Source: Yersinia nurmii (GTDB lineage: Bacteria > Pseudomonadota > Gammaproteobacteria > Enterobacterales > Enterobacteriaceae). Taken from it: a DNA stretch of 64,000 nt. Shown piece after piece: positions 7,822-15,008 of this stretch. Position 1 is the stretch's first letter. Every line of letters begins with the position of its first letter. The notes beneath the pieces were generated by a model. That model did not search any database. It was not told the origin of the DNA and worked only from the letters and a program-made list of their open reading frames with translations. The translations under genes and the position numbers were made by a program. The DNA is taken from contig NZ_CPYD01000012.1 in assembly GCF_001112925.1 (NCBI RefSeq), positions 80,234 to 144,233 on the forward strand. Direction: 5' to 3'.

Positions 7822-8001
7822 TCAAAATAGCAGAAACAACAAAACTACCGGTAGGCTCATTGGCCAGGTTAAACCAATAAGAAGTGCAGTAAAAACCCTG
7901 ATTTTCCATGAGGGATCAACGCTGGCCATAAGGGTGATAATAGTGGAGAGGGTCATTCCAACCCAGTAGATCATTTTTAAAGCGATCCATGCAGATGACA
8001 T
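7822..8001 (-). CDS. OrtT/GhoT-family small membrane toxin
   Basis: 59 residues: two hydrophobic segments (IALKMIYWVGMTLSTIITLM and ALLIGLTWPMSLPVVLLFLL) joined by a short charged turn (SVDPSWKIR). The C-terminal LTWPMSLPVVLLF block and overall length match GhoT/OrtT (YdcX), inner-membrane peptides of Escherichia coli that damage membrane potential when produced in excess. No GhoS-like antitoxin is encoded on either side, so the antitoxin-free OrtT arrangement fits better. It is convergent with a decayed gene. Confidence 0.75.
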   Translation of the reverse strand: MSSAWIALKMIYWVGMTLSTIITLMASVDPSWKIRVFTALLIGLTWPMSLPVVLLFLLF

Positions 8002-8276
8002 TGTAATTCCACAGCCTTGTTAACGTATGGCGATATAGCAAATAATTAACAAAGATTTTACGCCCACCAATTTTAGATCGCCAGCCTTAATCAGGAGGAA
8101 AACGTACATTCGTATTTTTCTGATTAAAATATGCACAACTCAGATTTCCATTTCTGCACGTGTCGAAAAGTCTGTTGGGAGTCAATCTAAGTTTTGAGAT
8201 AGGAATTGTTGCAATGATCGGAACAGCGTCTAAGGTGAATAGGTTATGTAAGCCGTATTCCCGATGATTTCTGACT

Positions 8277-8909
8277 ATGGATAATCCTGTGATTACACTT
8301 TATTCCGATGCTGATTTTTTTAGCCCGTACGTGATGTCTGTTTTTGTTGCCTTAACCGAAAAACAACTTCCTTTTGAGCTACAAAAAATCAATCTTTCCG
8401 ATAATGAAAATATGCAGCAGAGTTACGCTAAGCTCTCTTTAACTCGCCGAGTGCCGACTTTGATTATTGATGACTTCCGGATTTCAGAGTCGTCGGCTAT
8501 TACTGAATATTTGGATGAGGCTTTTCCTGCCCCGGCTTATCAATCCTTATACCCGAACATGATGCAGCAAAGGGCTAAAGCCAGAGAGATTCAGGCGTGG
8601 TTACGCAGTGATTTATTATCCATACGATTAGAGAGACCCACAGAAGTACTGTTCAGTGGGATGAAGTGCCCGCCGTTATCGACTATTGCCAGTAACGCGG
8701 CGGATAAGCTATTCGGGGCTGCCAATTGGCTACTGGCTGATGGACGGGATAACTTGTTCGGTGAATGGTCTATTGTCGATACTGATTTAGCCTTGATGCT
8801 TAATCGTTTAGTGATGAATGGGGATGATGTACCGGCTAATTTACAGCGTTATGTATCCTATCAATGGCAACGCCCTTCAGTTCAGCAGTGGTTAAAACTG
8901 TCAAAATAG
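8277..8909 (+). CDS. yfcF: YfcF-type glutathione S-transferase
   Basis: 210 residues. An N-terminal thioredoxin-like half carries the cis-proline motif (RVPTLIIDD, P60) and the glutathione-binding E-S-S (71-73, in ISESSAITEYL). The helical C-terminal half has QAWLRSDLL, NLFGEWSIVDTDLALMLNRL and YQWQRPSVQ, all closely as in YfcF of E. coli. Family members show glutathione transferase/peroxidase activity and contribute to oxidative-stress tolerance. Cytoplasmic, monocistronic; the preceding ~270 bases contain no gene. Confidence 0.9.
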   Translation: MDNPVITLYSDADFFSPYVMSVFVALTEKQLPFELQKINLSDNENMQQSYAKLSLTRRVPTLIIDDFRISESSAITEYLDEAFPAPAYQSLYPNMMQQRAKAREIQAWLRSDLLSIRLERPTEVLFSGMKCPPLSTIASNAADKLFGAANWLLADGRDNLFGEWSIVDTDLALMLNRLVMNGDDVPANLQRYVSYQWQRPSVQQWLKLSK

Positions 8910-9036
8910 ACCACTACCTATTAGTGAAATACTGAAGGATGAATTGCGTCGTTGTCAGCTACAACTATTTGATGACGAGTATTTAAACTGTAGCCGCCTG
9001 CATTCAGATCTAAGGCTGCATTTTCATGCTAGTTAT

Positions 9037-9519
9037 TCAGGATACCTGAACCCTATAGGTTGGGTTACCGTCTTGGGTAACCTGGTAGGCAGTGATATAC
9101 AGACATTCTTTAATGAGCACATTTTTATTTTTTAATCCGGTTCGAGAGATGAATGCATCTCCTCCAATACCGGACAAAATCAGTCTAGCCGATGAGCCAA
9201 ACAGGTTGATTTTTGCTCGATCGTTGTTTGCCTGCGTCAGACAAGTTACTTTATTTTTATTCATTTTAACTTCGATTAATGAAAGGGTGTCGTCCGGATT
9301 TACTAAAAAGAAGTCGGGCACAATCCGCTGACCCACTGGGTTTTCAAAACGAACCTCTCGTCCCCAGCTTATAATATGTTCATTGTGGCATAAGAATAAT
9401 GCCAGTTCTATTTGTAACCAGTTTTCCCAACCGGTGATATCCATATCACTAATTAGTCGTAGTTTGTGTTTAAAATCGGGATGATCAAAGAAAGTCTTAA
9501 GGGCTAGTGCGTAGCTCAT
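9037..9519 (-). CDS. Hypothetical protein with PD-(D/E)XK nuclease-like pattern
   Basis: 160 residues. A helix with E38 (WLQIELALFL), then RIVPDFFLVNPDD with D69, then LSLIEVKM with E83 and K85, reproduces the alpha-E / D / ExK arrangement of PD-(D/E)XK-fold proteins. It is followed by an amphipathic helix (QANNDRAKINLFGSS). The family is not otherwise recognised. No methyltransferase or partner gene is adjacent, so this is an orphan nuclease-fold protein or a relative lacking nuclease activity. It stands alone, transcribed against its neighbours. Confidence 0.65.
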   Translation of the reverse strand: MSYALALKTFFDHPDFKHKLRLISDMDITGWENWLQIELALFLCHNEHIISWGREVRFENPVGQRIVPDFFLVNPDDTLSLIEVKMNKNKVTCLTQANNDRAKINLFGSSARLILSGIGGDAFISRTGLKNKNVLIKECLYITAYQVTQDGNPTYRVQVS

Positions 9520-9716
9520 TGAGTCTCCATGGCGAATAGGTTGATTATTAAGTTTGATACAGGGCTAGGAAGCATAGTGTAAATCGAATCTATCTGGCTT
9601 TATGCAGCAATTAACGCATTGTTTATCGGTGTTTTTATCAAACAGTCTGACAATCAGCGATTTGCTTTTTGAAAGTGTACCTGCAATTTTATGGCGATGA
9701 GAATCAAGGTCGAAAA

Positions 9717-10286
9717 ATGAGAGAACATGTGGTCAGAGTGATTGAATTTGATACCGAGCGTCTGCGGCTACGACAGTGGTGCCAAGAGGACAGATCATTC
9801 TATGCCCAGCTTAATCGTGATCCTCAGGTTATGGCATATTTCCCCGCGCCTTTAAGCCGAGCAGAAAGCGATGCGATGGCTGACCGATGTGAGGCGTTTA
9901 TTGCTGAAAGGGGATGGGGGTTATGGGCGGTTGAGTTAAAAGAAAGCGGGCAATTTATCGGTTCTGTTGGGTTGAATATTCCGACGGCTACATTACCTTT
10001 TACCCCTTGTGTCGAAATAGGCTGGCGTCTGGCTTTTTCTTTCTGGGGAAAGGGATTAGCTCATGAGGCGGCTACCAGAGTATTGCAAGCGGGTTTTGAA
10101 CAATTAGCTTTGCCAGAGATTGTGTCTTTTACCGCGTTAATTAATTTACGTTCTCAAGCCGTGATGGAACGTTTAGGGATGGAACGGCAGAAACCCGATT
10201 TTGATCACCCCAGCGTTGCTGTAGGTCATCCATTACGTAAACATTGTTGGTATCGTTTAACGCGTGAACAGTGGATAACACGCTAA
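9717..10286 (+). CDS. RimJ/RimL-type GNAT acetyltransferase
   Basis: 189 residues from the ATG at 9717 (AAGG about nine bases upstream); a TTG 48 bases earlier is less convincing. The fold order is typical: FDTERLRLRQWCQEDRS at the N-terminus, RGWGLWAVELKESGQFIGSV, EIGWRLAFSFWGKGLAHEAA as the acetyl-CoA-binding motif A, and LRSQAVMERLGM near the end. Relatives acetylate N-termini, amino acids or small molecules; the substrate here is not predictable. It precedes the patatin-like gene by 75 bases on the same strand. Confidence 0.85.
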   Translation: MREHVVRVIEFDTERLRLRQWCQEDRSFYAQLNRDPQVMAYFPAPLSRAESDAMADRCEAFIAERGWGLWAVELKESGQFIGSVGLNIPTATLPFTPCVEIGWRLAFSFWGKGLAHEAATRVLQAGFEQLALPEIVSFTALINLRSQAVMERLGMERQKPDFDHPSVAVGHPLRKHCWYRLTREQWITR

Positions 10287-10361
10287 ACGACTTTTCTGTC
10301 ATGGTGAAAAAAGTAGTATATTGGTAGATAAAGTAGGCTAGCGTGTCAGGCGGAAATTAAA

Positions 10362-11612
10362 ATGTTCAATCGCGTTATAACGGCACGTTTTGTTAGCTTA
10401 ATTTTAGCGATCGTTTTCCTGGGCGCCTGTAGCCAATTACCACGTAATCCTTTGCCGGTCGAATTAATGGATGAAGCGGACATTCCCGGTATGCCAAATA
10501 TTCGCGCTGCTGCTGGTAATATCAGTCCAATATTCGAAGCAGATTTATTGCAATCTTATAAGGATGAACGACCGGATCAATTTCTCCGGCCTGACGGTCA
10601 GCGAGTCTATCCACATTTAGCGCTATCTGGCGGTGGGCCTAACGGCGCATTTGGCGCAGGTTTTTTAAATGGCTGGAGTAAGACCGGTAAGCGGCCAGTA
10701 TTTAAAGTGGTGACTGGCGTATCGACCGGCGCGTTAATTGCGCCTTTTGCATTTTTAGGCAGCGATCACGATCAGGCATTACACGATTTTTATACCACGA
10801 CGACAACGCGAGATATATTTCATCTCGATAACTTATTATTCCGTCTTTTCTTCCGTGAGGCCTTAGCGGATACCAGCCCACTGTCTCAGCTTATTGATGG
10901 CCATATTACTGCGCAATTATTACGTGAAATAGCGGTGGAATATCGTCATGGACGTCGTTTGTATATCGGAACAGTGGATCTTGATTCTCAACGCTTTTTT
11001 GTCTGGAATATGGGTCTGCTCGCCACTAAAGGCACGCAGGAATCATTAATACTATTTCGCAAGATAATGCTGGCATCTTCCTCCGTGCCGGTGGCGTTTG
11101 CACCGGTCTTTTTCGACGTGGTGGCTAAGGGTAAACATTATGACGAAATGCATGTTGATGGCGGTGTCGGAGCCAGAGTGTTTTATAACGGCGGCGTATT
11201 CAGCGGCAAAGTTGTGCGCGCCAGAGCCGGTATTACGAATAGCAAAGAAGATATTTATATAATCCACAACGGCCAGCTCGGGCCACGTCCTGAACCGACA
11301 CCTCGATTGGTTCGGAATATTGCCATGCGTACTTTGGATTCTTCGAGTAAAGCTACGGTGGTAGGGGACTTATACCGCATTTATGCGTTCTCCCTAGCCG
11401 AGAAAGCTGATTTTCATTGGATCACTATTCCATCAAATGTGGATATCAATGGGGCCGAAATCTTTGATCCAGTGAAAATGGAGAAACTTTATCAGGCTGG
11501 CTATGCAGAGGCGCTGCGTGGCCCTGAATGGTCATTGCGGCCACCGGGAGCGATCGAAATGGATGTACTGCTCAGCGAGGCCGCGGCGCAGCAGGCTAGC
11601 GAGATAAAATGA
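10362..11612 (+). CDS. Patatin-like phospholipase, lipoprotein
   Basis: 416 residues. The signal peptide ends in a lipobox LGAC (C23), so the protein is probably anchored to a membrane facing the periplasm. The patatin fold is complete: oxyanion glycine run SGGGPNGAFGAG (89-100), nucleophile elbow GVSTG with S121, and the catalytic Asp in DGGVGA (D266). The expected activity is acyl-ester hydrolysis of lipids. It lies between an acetyltransferase gene and the SAH-hydrolase-like gene (70-base gap to the latter), all on the plus strand. The physiological lipid is unknown. Confidence 0.88.
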   Translation: MFNRVITARFVSLILAIVFLGACSQLPRNPLPVELMDEADIPGMPNIRAAAGNISPIFEADLLQSYKDERPDQFLRPDGQRVYPHLALSGGGPNGAFGAGFLNGWSKTGKRPVFKVVTGVSTGALIAPFAFLGSDHDQALHDFYTTTTTRDIFHLDNLLFRLFFREALADTSPLSQLIDGHITAQLLREIAVEYRHGRRLYIGTVDLDSQRFFVWNMGLLATKGTQESLILFRKIMLASSSVPVAFAPVFFDVVAKGKHYDEMHVDGGVGARVFYNGGVFSGKVVRARAGITNSKEDIYIIHNGQLGPRPEPTPRLVRNIAMRTLDSSSKATVVGDLYRIYAFSLAEKADFHWITIPSNVDINGAEIFDPVKMEKLYQAGYAEALRGPEWSLRPPGAIEMDVLLSEAAAQQASEIK

Positions 11613-11681
11613 CTTCACTGACCGATTGTGGCGGGATAACGGGAGATCGGGCAGATTTATTGTTGCTGAAAGGAGTTGTTC

Positions 11682-12785
11682 ATGTACCAAAATTTCAGCG
11701 GTGAGCTGGCTTGGGCTGAGCGCCATATGCCACGTACGCTGGCCGCAGTGTCGGCATTACCGGATCTCAGCCAGGTGCGTCTGGCTTGTAACATGCACCT
11801 GGATTTGAAAATGGCACCGCTGGTGACCGGTTTATTGAGAAAGGGGGCTCGGGTTTATCTGACAACCTGTAACCCGACGACGGTACAAAATGACGTGGTG
11901 GAATATCTGGTATCTCAAGGTGCGCAAGCTCATGCCTGGCGAGACATGAGTGCGGAAGAATGGTCCGCTTCGTTCGATCGGGCGCTGGCATGGCAACCGA
12001 CACATTTATGTGAAATGGGCGCTGATTTAACAACTCGGCTGCATCAGTCTCCTGATGGCCCTAACATTAAAGCCGGCCTGGAAGCCACGGGCTCTGGTAT
12101 TAGCCGTTTACAAGGTTTGGCTCCGCGTTATCCGATTTATAACTGGGATGATTTGCCGGTGAAAGAGGGGTTGCATAACCGCCATATGGTGGGGCTGACG
12201 GCCTGGCATACTTTCTTCCAAACCACGCATCTAACTTTGCATGAGAAAAAAGTTGTGGTGATCGGCTATGGTCTGGTTGGGCAGGGCGTGGCGGCATCGG
12301 CTAAAGCTTATGGTGGTCAGGTGTCGGTGGCAGAAATTGATCCTGCGAGAGCCTTACAGGCACGTTATGACGGCTGGCCGGTTGTTGAGTTGGCTGAAGC
12401 TGTAAAAGAAGCTGACGTGATTGCTACCGCGACCGGTGCCAAAAATGTGCTTTCCGGCGTGCGTTTGGCTGATGCTAAAGATGGGGTATTTATTCTCAAC
12501 GTGGGTCACGTTGCAGAAGAGATTGATACCGCTTTCTTAAAGCGGTATCCGTGCACTGAGCCGATGCAGCACGTTTTTGCCTATGCGATTGGAGAGAAAA
12601 CCTTATATCTACTGGCCGATGGTTCTATGTTTAACTTGACCGCGGGTTATGGCGATAGCCTGAATGCTTTTGATGTCACACTGGCTGTGATGGCAGCGGG
12701 GATTGGGCATATTGTTGGTGCAGGGGAGTCTGCGGAGGCGGCGGTGTATTTATTACCGCAGTCAGCTTGGGGGTCAGTGCTTTAA
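11682..12785 (+). CDS. Divergent S-adenosylhomocysteine hydrolase family protein
   Basis: 367 residues from ATG 11682, six bases after AGGAG; a TTG at 11676 would touch the ribosome site. The NAD-binding GYGLVGQG (195-202) and the surrounding VVVIGYG...VAEIDPARALQA block place it in the AhcY family. However, it is ~60 residues short, the usual C-terminal lysine/tyrosine tail is absent, and the active-site K-S-K-F-D-N segment reads VKEGLHN (Asp replaced by His165). These changes suggest a different nucleoside or thioether substrate. Enterobacteria normally use Pfs/LuxS rather than AhcY for this step. Cytoplasmic. Confidence 0.75.
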   Translation: MYQNFSGELAWAERHMPRTLAAVSALPDLSQVRLACNMHLDLKMAPLVTGLLRKGARVYLTTCNPTTVQNDVVEYLVSQGAQAHAWRDMSAEEWSASFDRALAWQPTHLCEMGADLTTRLHQSPDGPNIKAGLEATGSGISRLQGLAPRYPIYNWDDLPVKEGLHNRHMVGLTAWHTFFQTTHLTLHEKKVVVIGYGLVGQGVAASAKAYGGQVSVAEIDPARALQARYDGWPVVELAEAVKEADVIATATGAKNVLSGVRLADAKDGVFILNVGHVAEEIDTAFLKRYPCTEPMQHVFAYAIGEKTLYLLADGSMFNLTAGYGDSLNAFDVTLAVMAAGIGHIVGAGESAEAAVYLLPQSAWGSVL

Positions 12786-12836
12786 CGCACCTTGCTGATA
12801 TCCACGGGGGTCGAGGATTTCGGTCGACCGACGGAT

Positions 12837-12926
12837 TTATTGTAAAAAGAAGACGGTTGAGTTATCGATTGCTGCTGCCGTCACATAGATGATGAACAGC
12901 AGGTATAAAAAGAGATTGTTGGTCAT
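12837..12926 (-). CDS. 29-residue single-helix membrane peptide
   Basis: ATG at 12926 is preceded by GGAGGTGCAAC, an excellent ribosome site. The product has one hydrophobic span (LFLYLLFIIYVTAAAI) and a short polar tail (DNSTVFFLQ). It is the kind of small inner-membrane regulator peptide often missed in annotation; no named family is recognised. It lies convergent to the SAH-hydrolase-like gene. Confidence 0.5.
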   Translation of the reverse strand: MTNNLFLYLLFIIYVTAAAIDNSTVFFLQ

Positions 12927-13208
12927 GTTGCACCTCCATTATCCTGAATGGATAACGTCTCTGAATACTGACTGTGACATCATATGAGCGATAAGTGAAC
13001 AAAAAATGAACGCTAAGTGAAAGATTAATGACAGCGAGGTGAGTATTAGCGATATTTCTAACGAAGAAATTGTTTTGACGGAGAATTATTTTGAGTGAAT
13101 TGGACTATTTATCAGACACTTGGTTTAATTTAAAAACAATTTAACCAGCATATGATCAAGAGGGCAGTAATTGTGCTACACTATGCGACCGATAATCAAG
13201 GATAAATC

Positions 13209-13442
13209 ATGAAAAAAGTCTCAATTATTGCTCAGTGTTTAGTAAATGCTAAGAGTTTCAGTGAGATGTCAGAAGCTGAATCCTCGATCAAAAAAGTATT
13301 CAATGATAGCTATAGCGATCACTCATTTGACGAATGGAATACCGAAGTTTCCGCGTTGAGTGCTAAGCGAGTTATCAGCTTGGTTGCTGGGTCATCCAAG
13401 GTTCGCGTCAGAGGTTTAATTCAGGAACTTTGGAATCACTGA
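13209..13442 (+). CDS. Hypothetical 77-residue protein
   Basis: Starts MKKVSIIAQCLVNAKSF after AAGGATAAATC, a good ribosome site. The product is mixed helical, serine-rich, soluble, with no signal peptide or membrane span, and ends GLIQELWNH. I do not recognise the family. It is monocistronic, with about 280 bases of AT-rich promoter region upstream in which no other gene is seen. Confidence 0.6.
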   Translation: MKKVSIIAQCLVNAKSFSEMSEAESSIKKVFNDSYSDHSFDEWNTEVSALSAKRVISLVAGSSKVRVRGLIQELWNH

Positions 13443-13684
13443 TCCTGCTCTGATACTTAACTCCTCTCTGATTTTTTCACTGCGTAGAGCATGCCTGTCA
13501 TGCCACGTGGTGAAAAGTAGACCTTCCTGTTACAGCGGTAACTCACCACCGTTTTCTCATCTCTAGCTGGCACGATCTCTAAACTGCCTTATAAAGCACA
13601 AATTTTAACCAATGACGGCGTTGGCACAGTTTCTTTGGCGCGGTTCACGTAACTTTATGACATAGACAACCACGAGGTAAGATT

Positions 13685-13855
13685 ATGTCATTGATCGATA
13701 GCTTCAGAAGACTGATCAGCAAGGCTCAAACAAAAGTCACTTGCCCTGAATGCGGTATGGCATCTCAGCAGGATACAGAAAAAGTGCAGAAAAATAAGGC
13801 GTTGGTTTGTCTAAAATGTGGCAGCTTATTTCTGCCCAGCGATCAAAAACGTTAA
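13685..13855 (+). CDS. ynfU: YnfU-family zinc-ribbon protein
   Basis: 56 residues with two CxxC pairs (CPECGM at 20-23 and CLKCGS at 42-45), a short zinc-ribbon like YnfU of E. coli, ending LFLPSDQKR. The ATG follows an ACGAGGTAAG ribosome site. Function unknown; a small zinc-binding or nucleic-acid-binding role is possible. Its stop codon overlaps the stop of a small gene on the other strand by two bases. Confidence 0.7.
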   Translation: MSLIDSFRRLISKAQTKVTCPECGMASQQDTEKVQKNKALVCLKCGSLFLPSDQKR

Positions 13856-13959
13856 CCAAATGCCATCGCTGCCCAGCGTAACAGCAGCAGAGCCAGACAA
13901 ATGCATAACAGTACTAGGAACATTTTCCAGTGCTTTTTATGTAATTTTTTGGTTACCAT
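13852..13959 (-). CDS. 35-residue single-helix membrane peptide
   Basis: ATG at 13957-13959 follows GAGGAAAAAG. The N-terminus is strongly basic (MVTKKLHKKHWKM), followed by one hydrophobic helix (FLVLLCICLALLLLRWAAMA). It runs tail to tail with ynfU and shares the GTTAAC that supplies both stop codons. No named family; small inner-membrane peptide. Confidence 0.5.
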   Translation of the reverse strand: MVTKKLHKKHWKMFLVLLCICLALLLLRWAAMAFG

Positions 13960-14112
13960 CTTTTTCCTCTTATCTATCTGGTTCATTCACGTCAGTATAG
14001 TAACGAAAAACTATGCTGATGAGCAGATTTACTCTGTGCGCATTGCTTGAGATAAAGTGTAATATGCGTTGTATCAATAATGTCATAAATAGAATTCGAA
14101 ATAAGGATAATC

Positions 14113-14505
14113 ATGGCCACTAGCCTTCCTCAAAAATATGAAAATGCTGAGCGTTGGGCATTTGGTGATACCGAAAGCGTCGCAGATGAGCTATTGACGT
14201 TGGTATTGCAAGGCATAAAAACGGCTACTTGTGCGTCTTTAGATGAAGATGGCGTACCGCAGGTGGGCGACGTATTTGTGGTAGTGAATGGAAAAAATGT
14301 GCCGGCCTGCGCCGTTGAACTGACGGAAGTGGATCTCAAAACCTACGATCAGGTCGATGAAGCACATGCTTTTGCCGAGGGTGAAGGGGATCGTACTCTG
14401 ACCTATTGGCGTAAAGAACATCAGCGTTTCTTTGAGGCTTATGATATGTTCTCACCGGATATGATGTTGATTTGCATGAAATTTAAAGTGATTGAGACGT
14501 TTTAA
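14113..14505 (+). CDS. ASCH-domain protein
   Basis: 130 residues: ERWAFGDTESVADELLTLVL, QGIKTATCASLDED, a VGDVFVVVNGKNVPACAVEL beta core and a DRTLTYWRKEHQRFF helix. This is the ASCH (PUA-like) arrangement with the conserved GxKTAT and WRKEH elements. Members bind or cut RNA, or hydrolyse modified nucleosides; the role of this one is not known. AAGGATAATC precedes the ATG. A convergent terminator follows. Confidence 0.85.
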   Translation: MATSLPQKYENAERWAFGDTESVADELLTLVLQGIKTATCASLDEDGVPQVGDVFVVVNGKNVPACAVELTEVDLKTYDQVDEAHAFAEGEGDRTLTYWRKEHQRFFEAYDMFSPDMMLICMKFKVIETF

Positions 14506-14596
14506 TTTTAGTCTGAATACACAACTGTTCGGCAGGAATGAATAATTTCACGATTCGATATGAATACTGCGCGATAAGAGTTAAAGGTATTGAGGG

Positions 14597-14643
14597 AAAA
14601 CCCGCCGTCTGTCATCTCGTGTTAATCGACGGACGGGTTTTCT
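14597..14643. terminator. Convergent terminator between ASCH gene and yebV
   Basis: AAAACCCGCCGTC (14597-14609) pairs with GACGGACGGGTTTT (14628-14641) with one bulge. The A- and T-runs at the two ends allow it to work for both flanking genes. Confidence 0.75.
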
Positions 14644-14653
14644 TGCTAGCCAA

Positions 14654-14896
14654 CTATGTCATCCTCATTACCCAGGCATCCTGATGCCGATCATAATGTT
14701 TCTTATACAACAACGTTTGTTTCCCATCTAAGAGCGCTGGAACGCTGGTGTGCTCATCCCAACCGTCTAATTGCGCGCAAAGGTCTGGATCTGATTTGCA
14801 GGGGATACTAAGCGTATTTTCCCCTTTGGTCTGTTGAGGGGATATTTGCGCATCATCAATCTCAAAACTGCCTATTTTTAATACTGATTTTCTCAT
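14654..14896 (-). CDS. yebV: YebV family protein
   Basis: 80 residues, clearly YebV: KIGSFEIDDAQI, TLSIPCKSDPDLCAQLDGWD, TSVPALLDGK and DAWVMRMT at the end. AGGAGTTTCA precedes the ATG. Small soluble protein, function unknown. In E. coli it follows rsmF near yebT; here the 16S methylase gene rsmF is absent from between them and a diguanylate cyclase gene intervenes. Confidence 0.9.
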   Translation of the reverse strand: MRKSVLKIGSFEIDDAQISPQQTKGENTLSIPCKSDPDLCAQLDGWDEHTSVPALLDGKQTLLYKKHYDRHQDAWVMRMT

Positions 14897-15008
14897 TGAA
14901 ACTCCTGAAGATCATGGTGGTAGGAGGTGTGACCAGATAGGGTCGCATTATTGAGAATAGACGAGGTTATTAAAAGCGCCAAATCAGGACGCAGAAAAAT
15001 ACGGGTTT

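Noticed and set aside
8944..9135. 63-codon plus-strand frame after yfcF
   Set aside because: It overlaps the 3' end of the PD-(D/E)XK-like gene on the other strand, has no ribosome site and unlikely composition.
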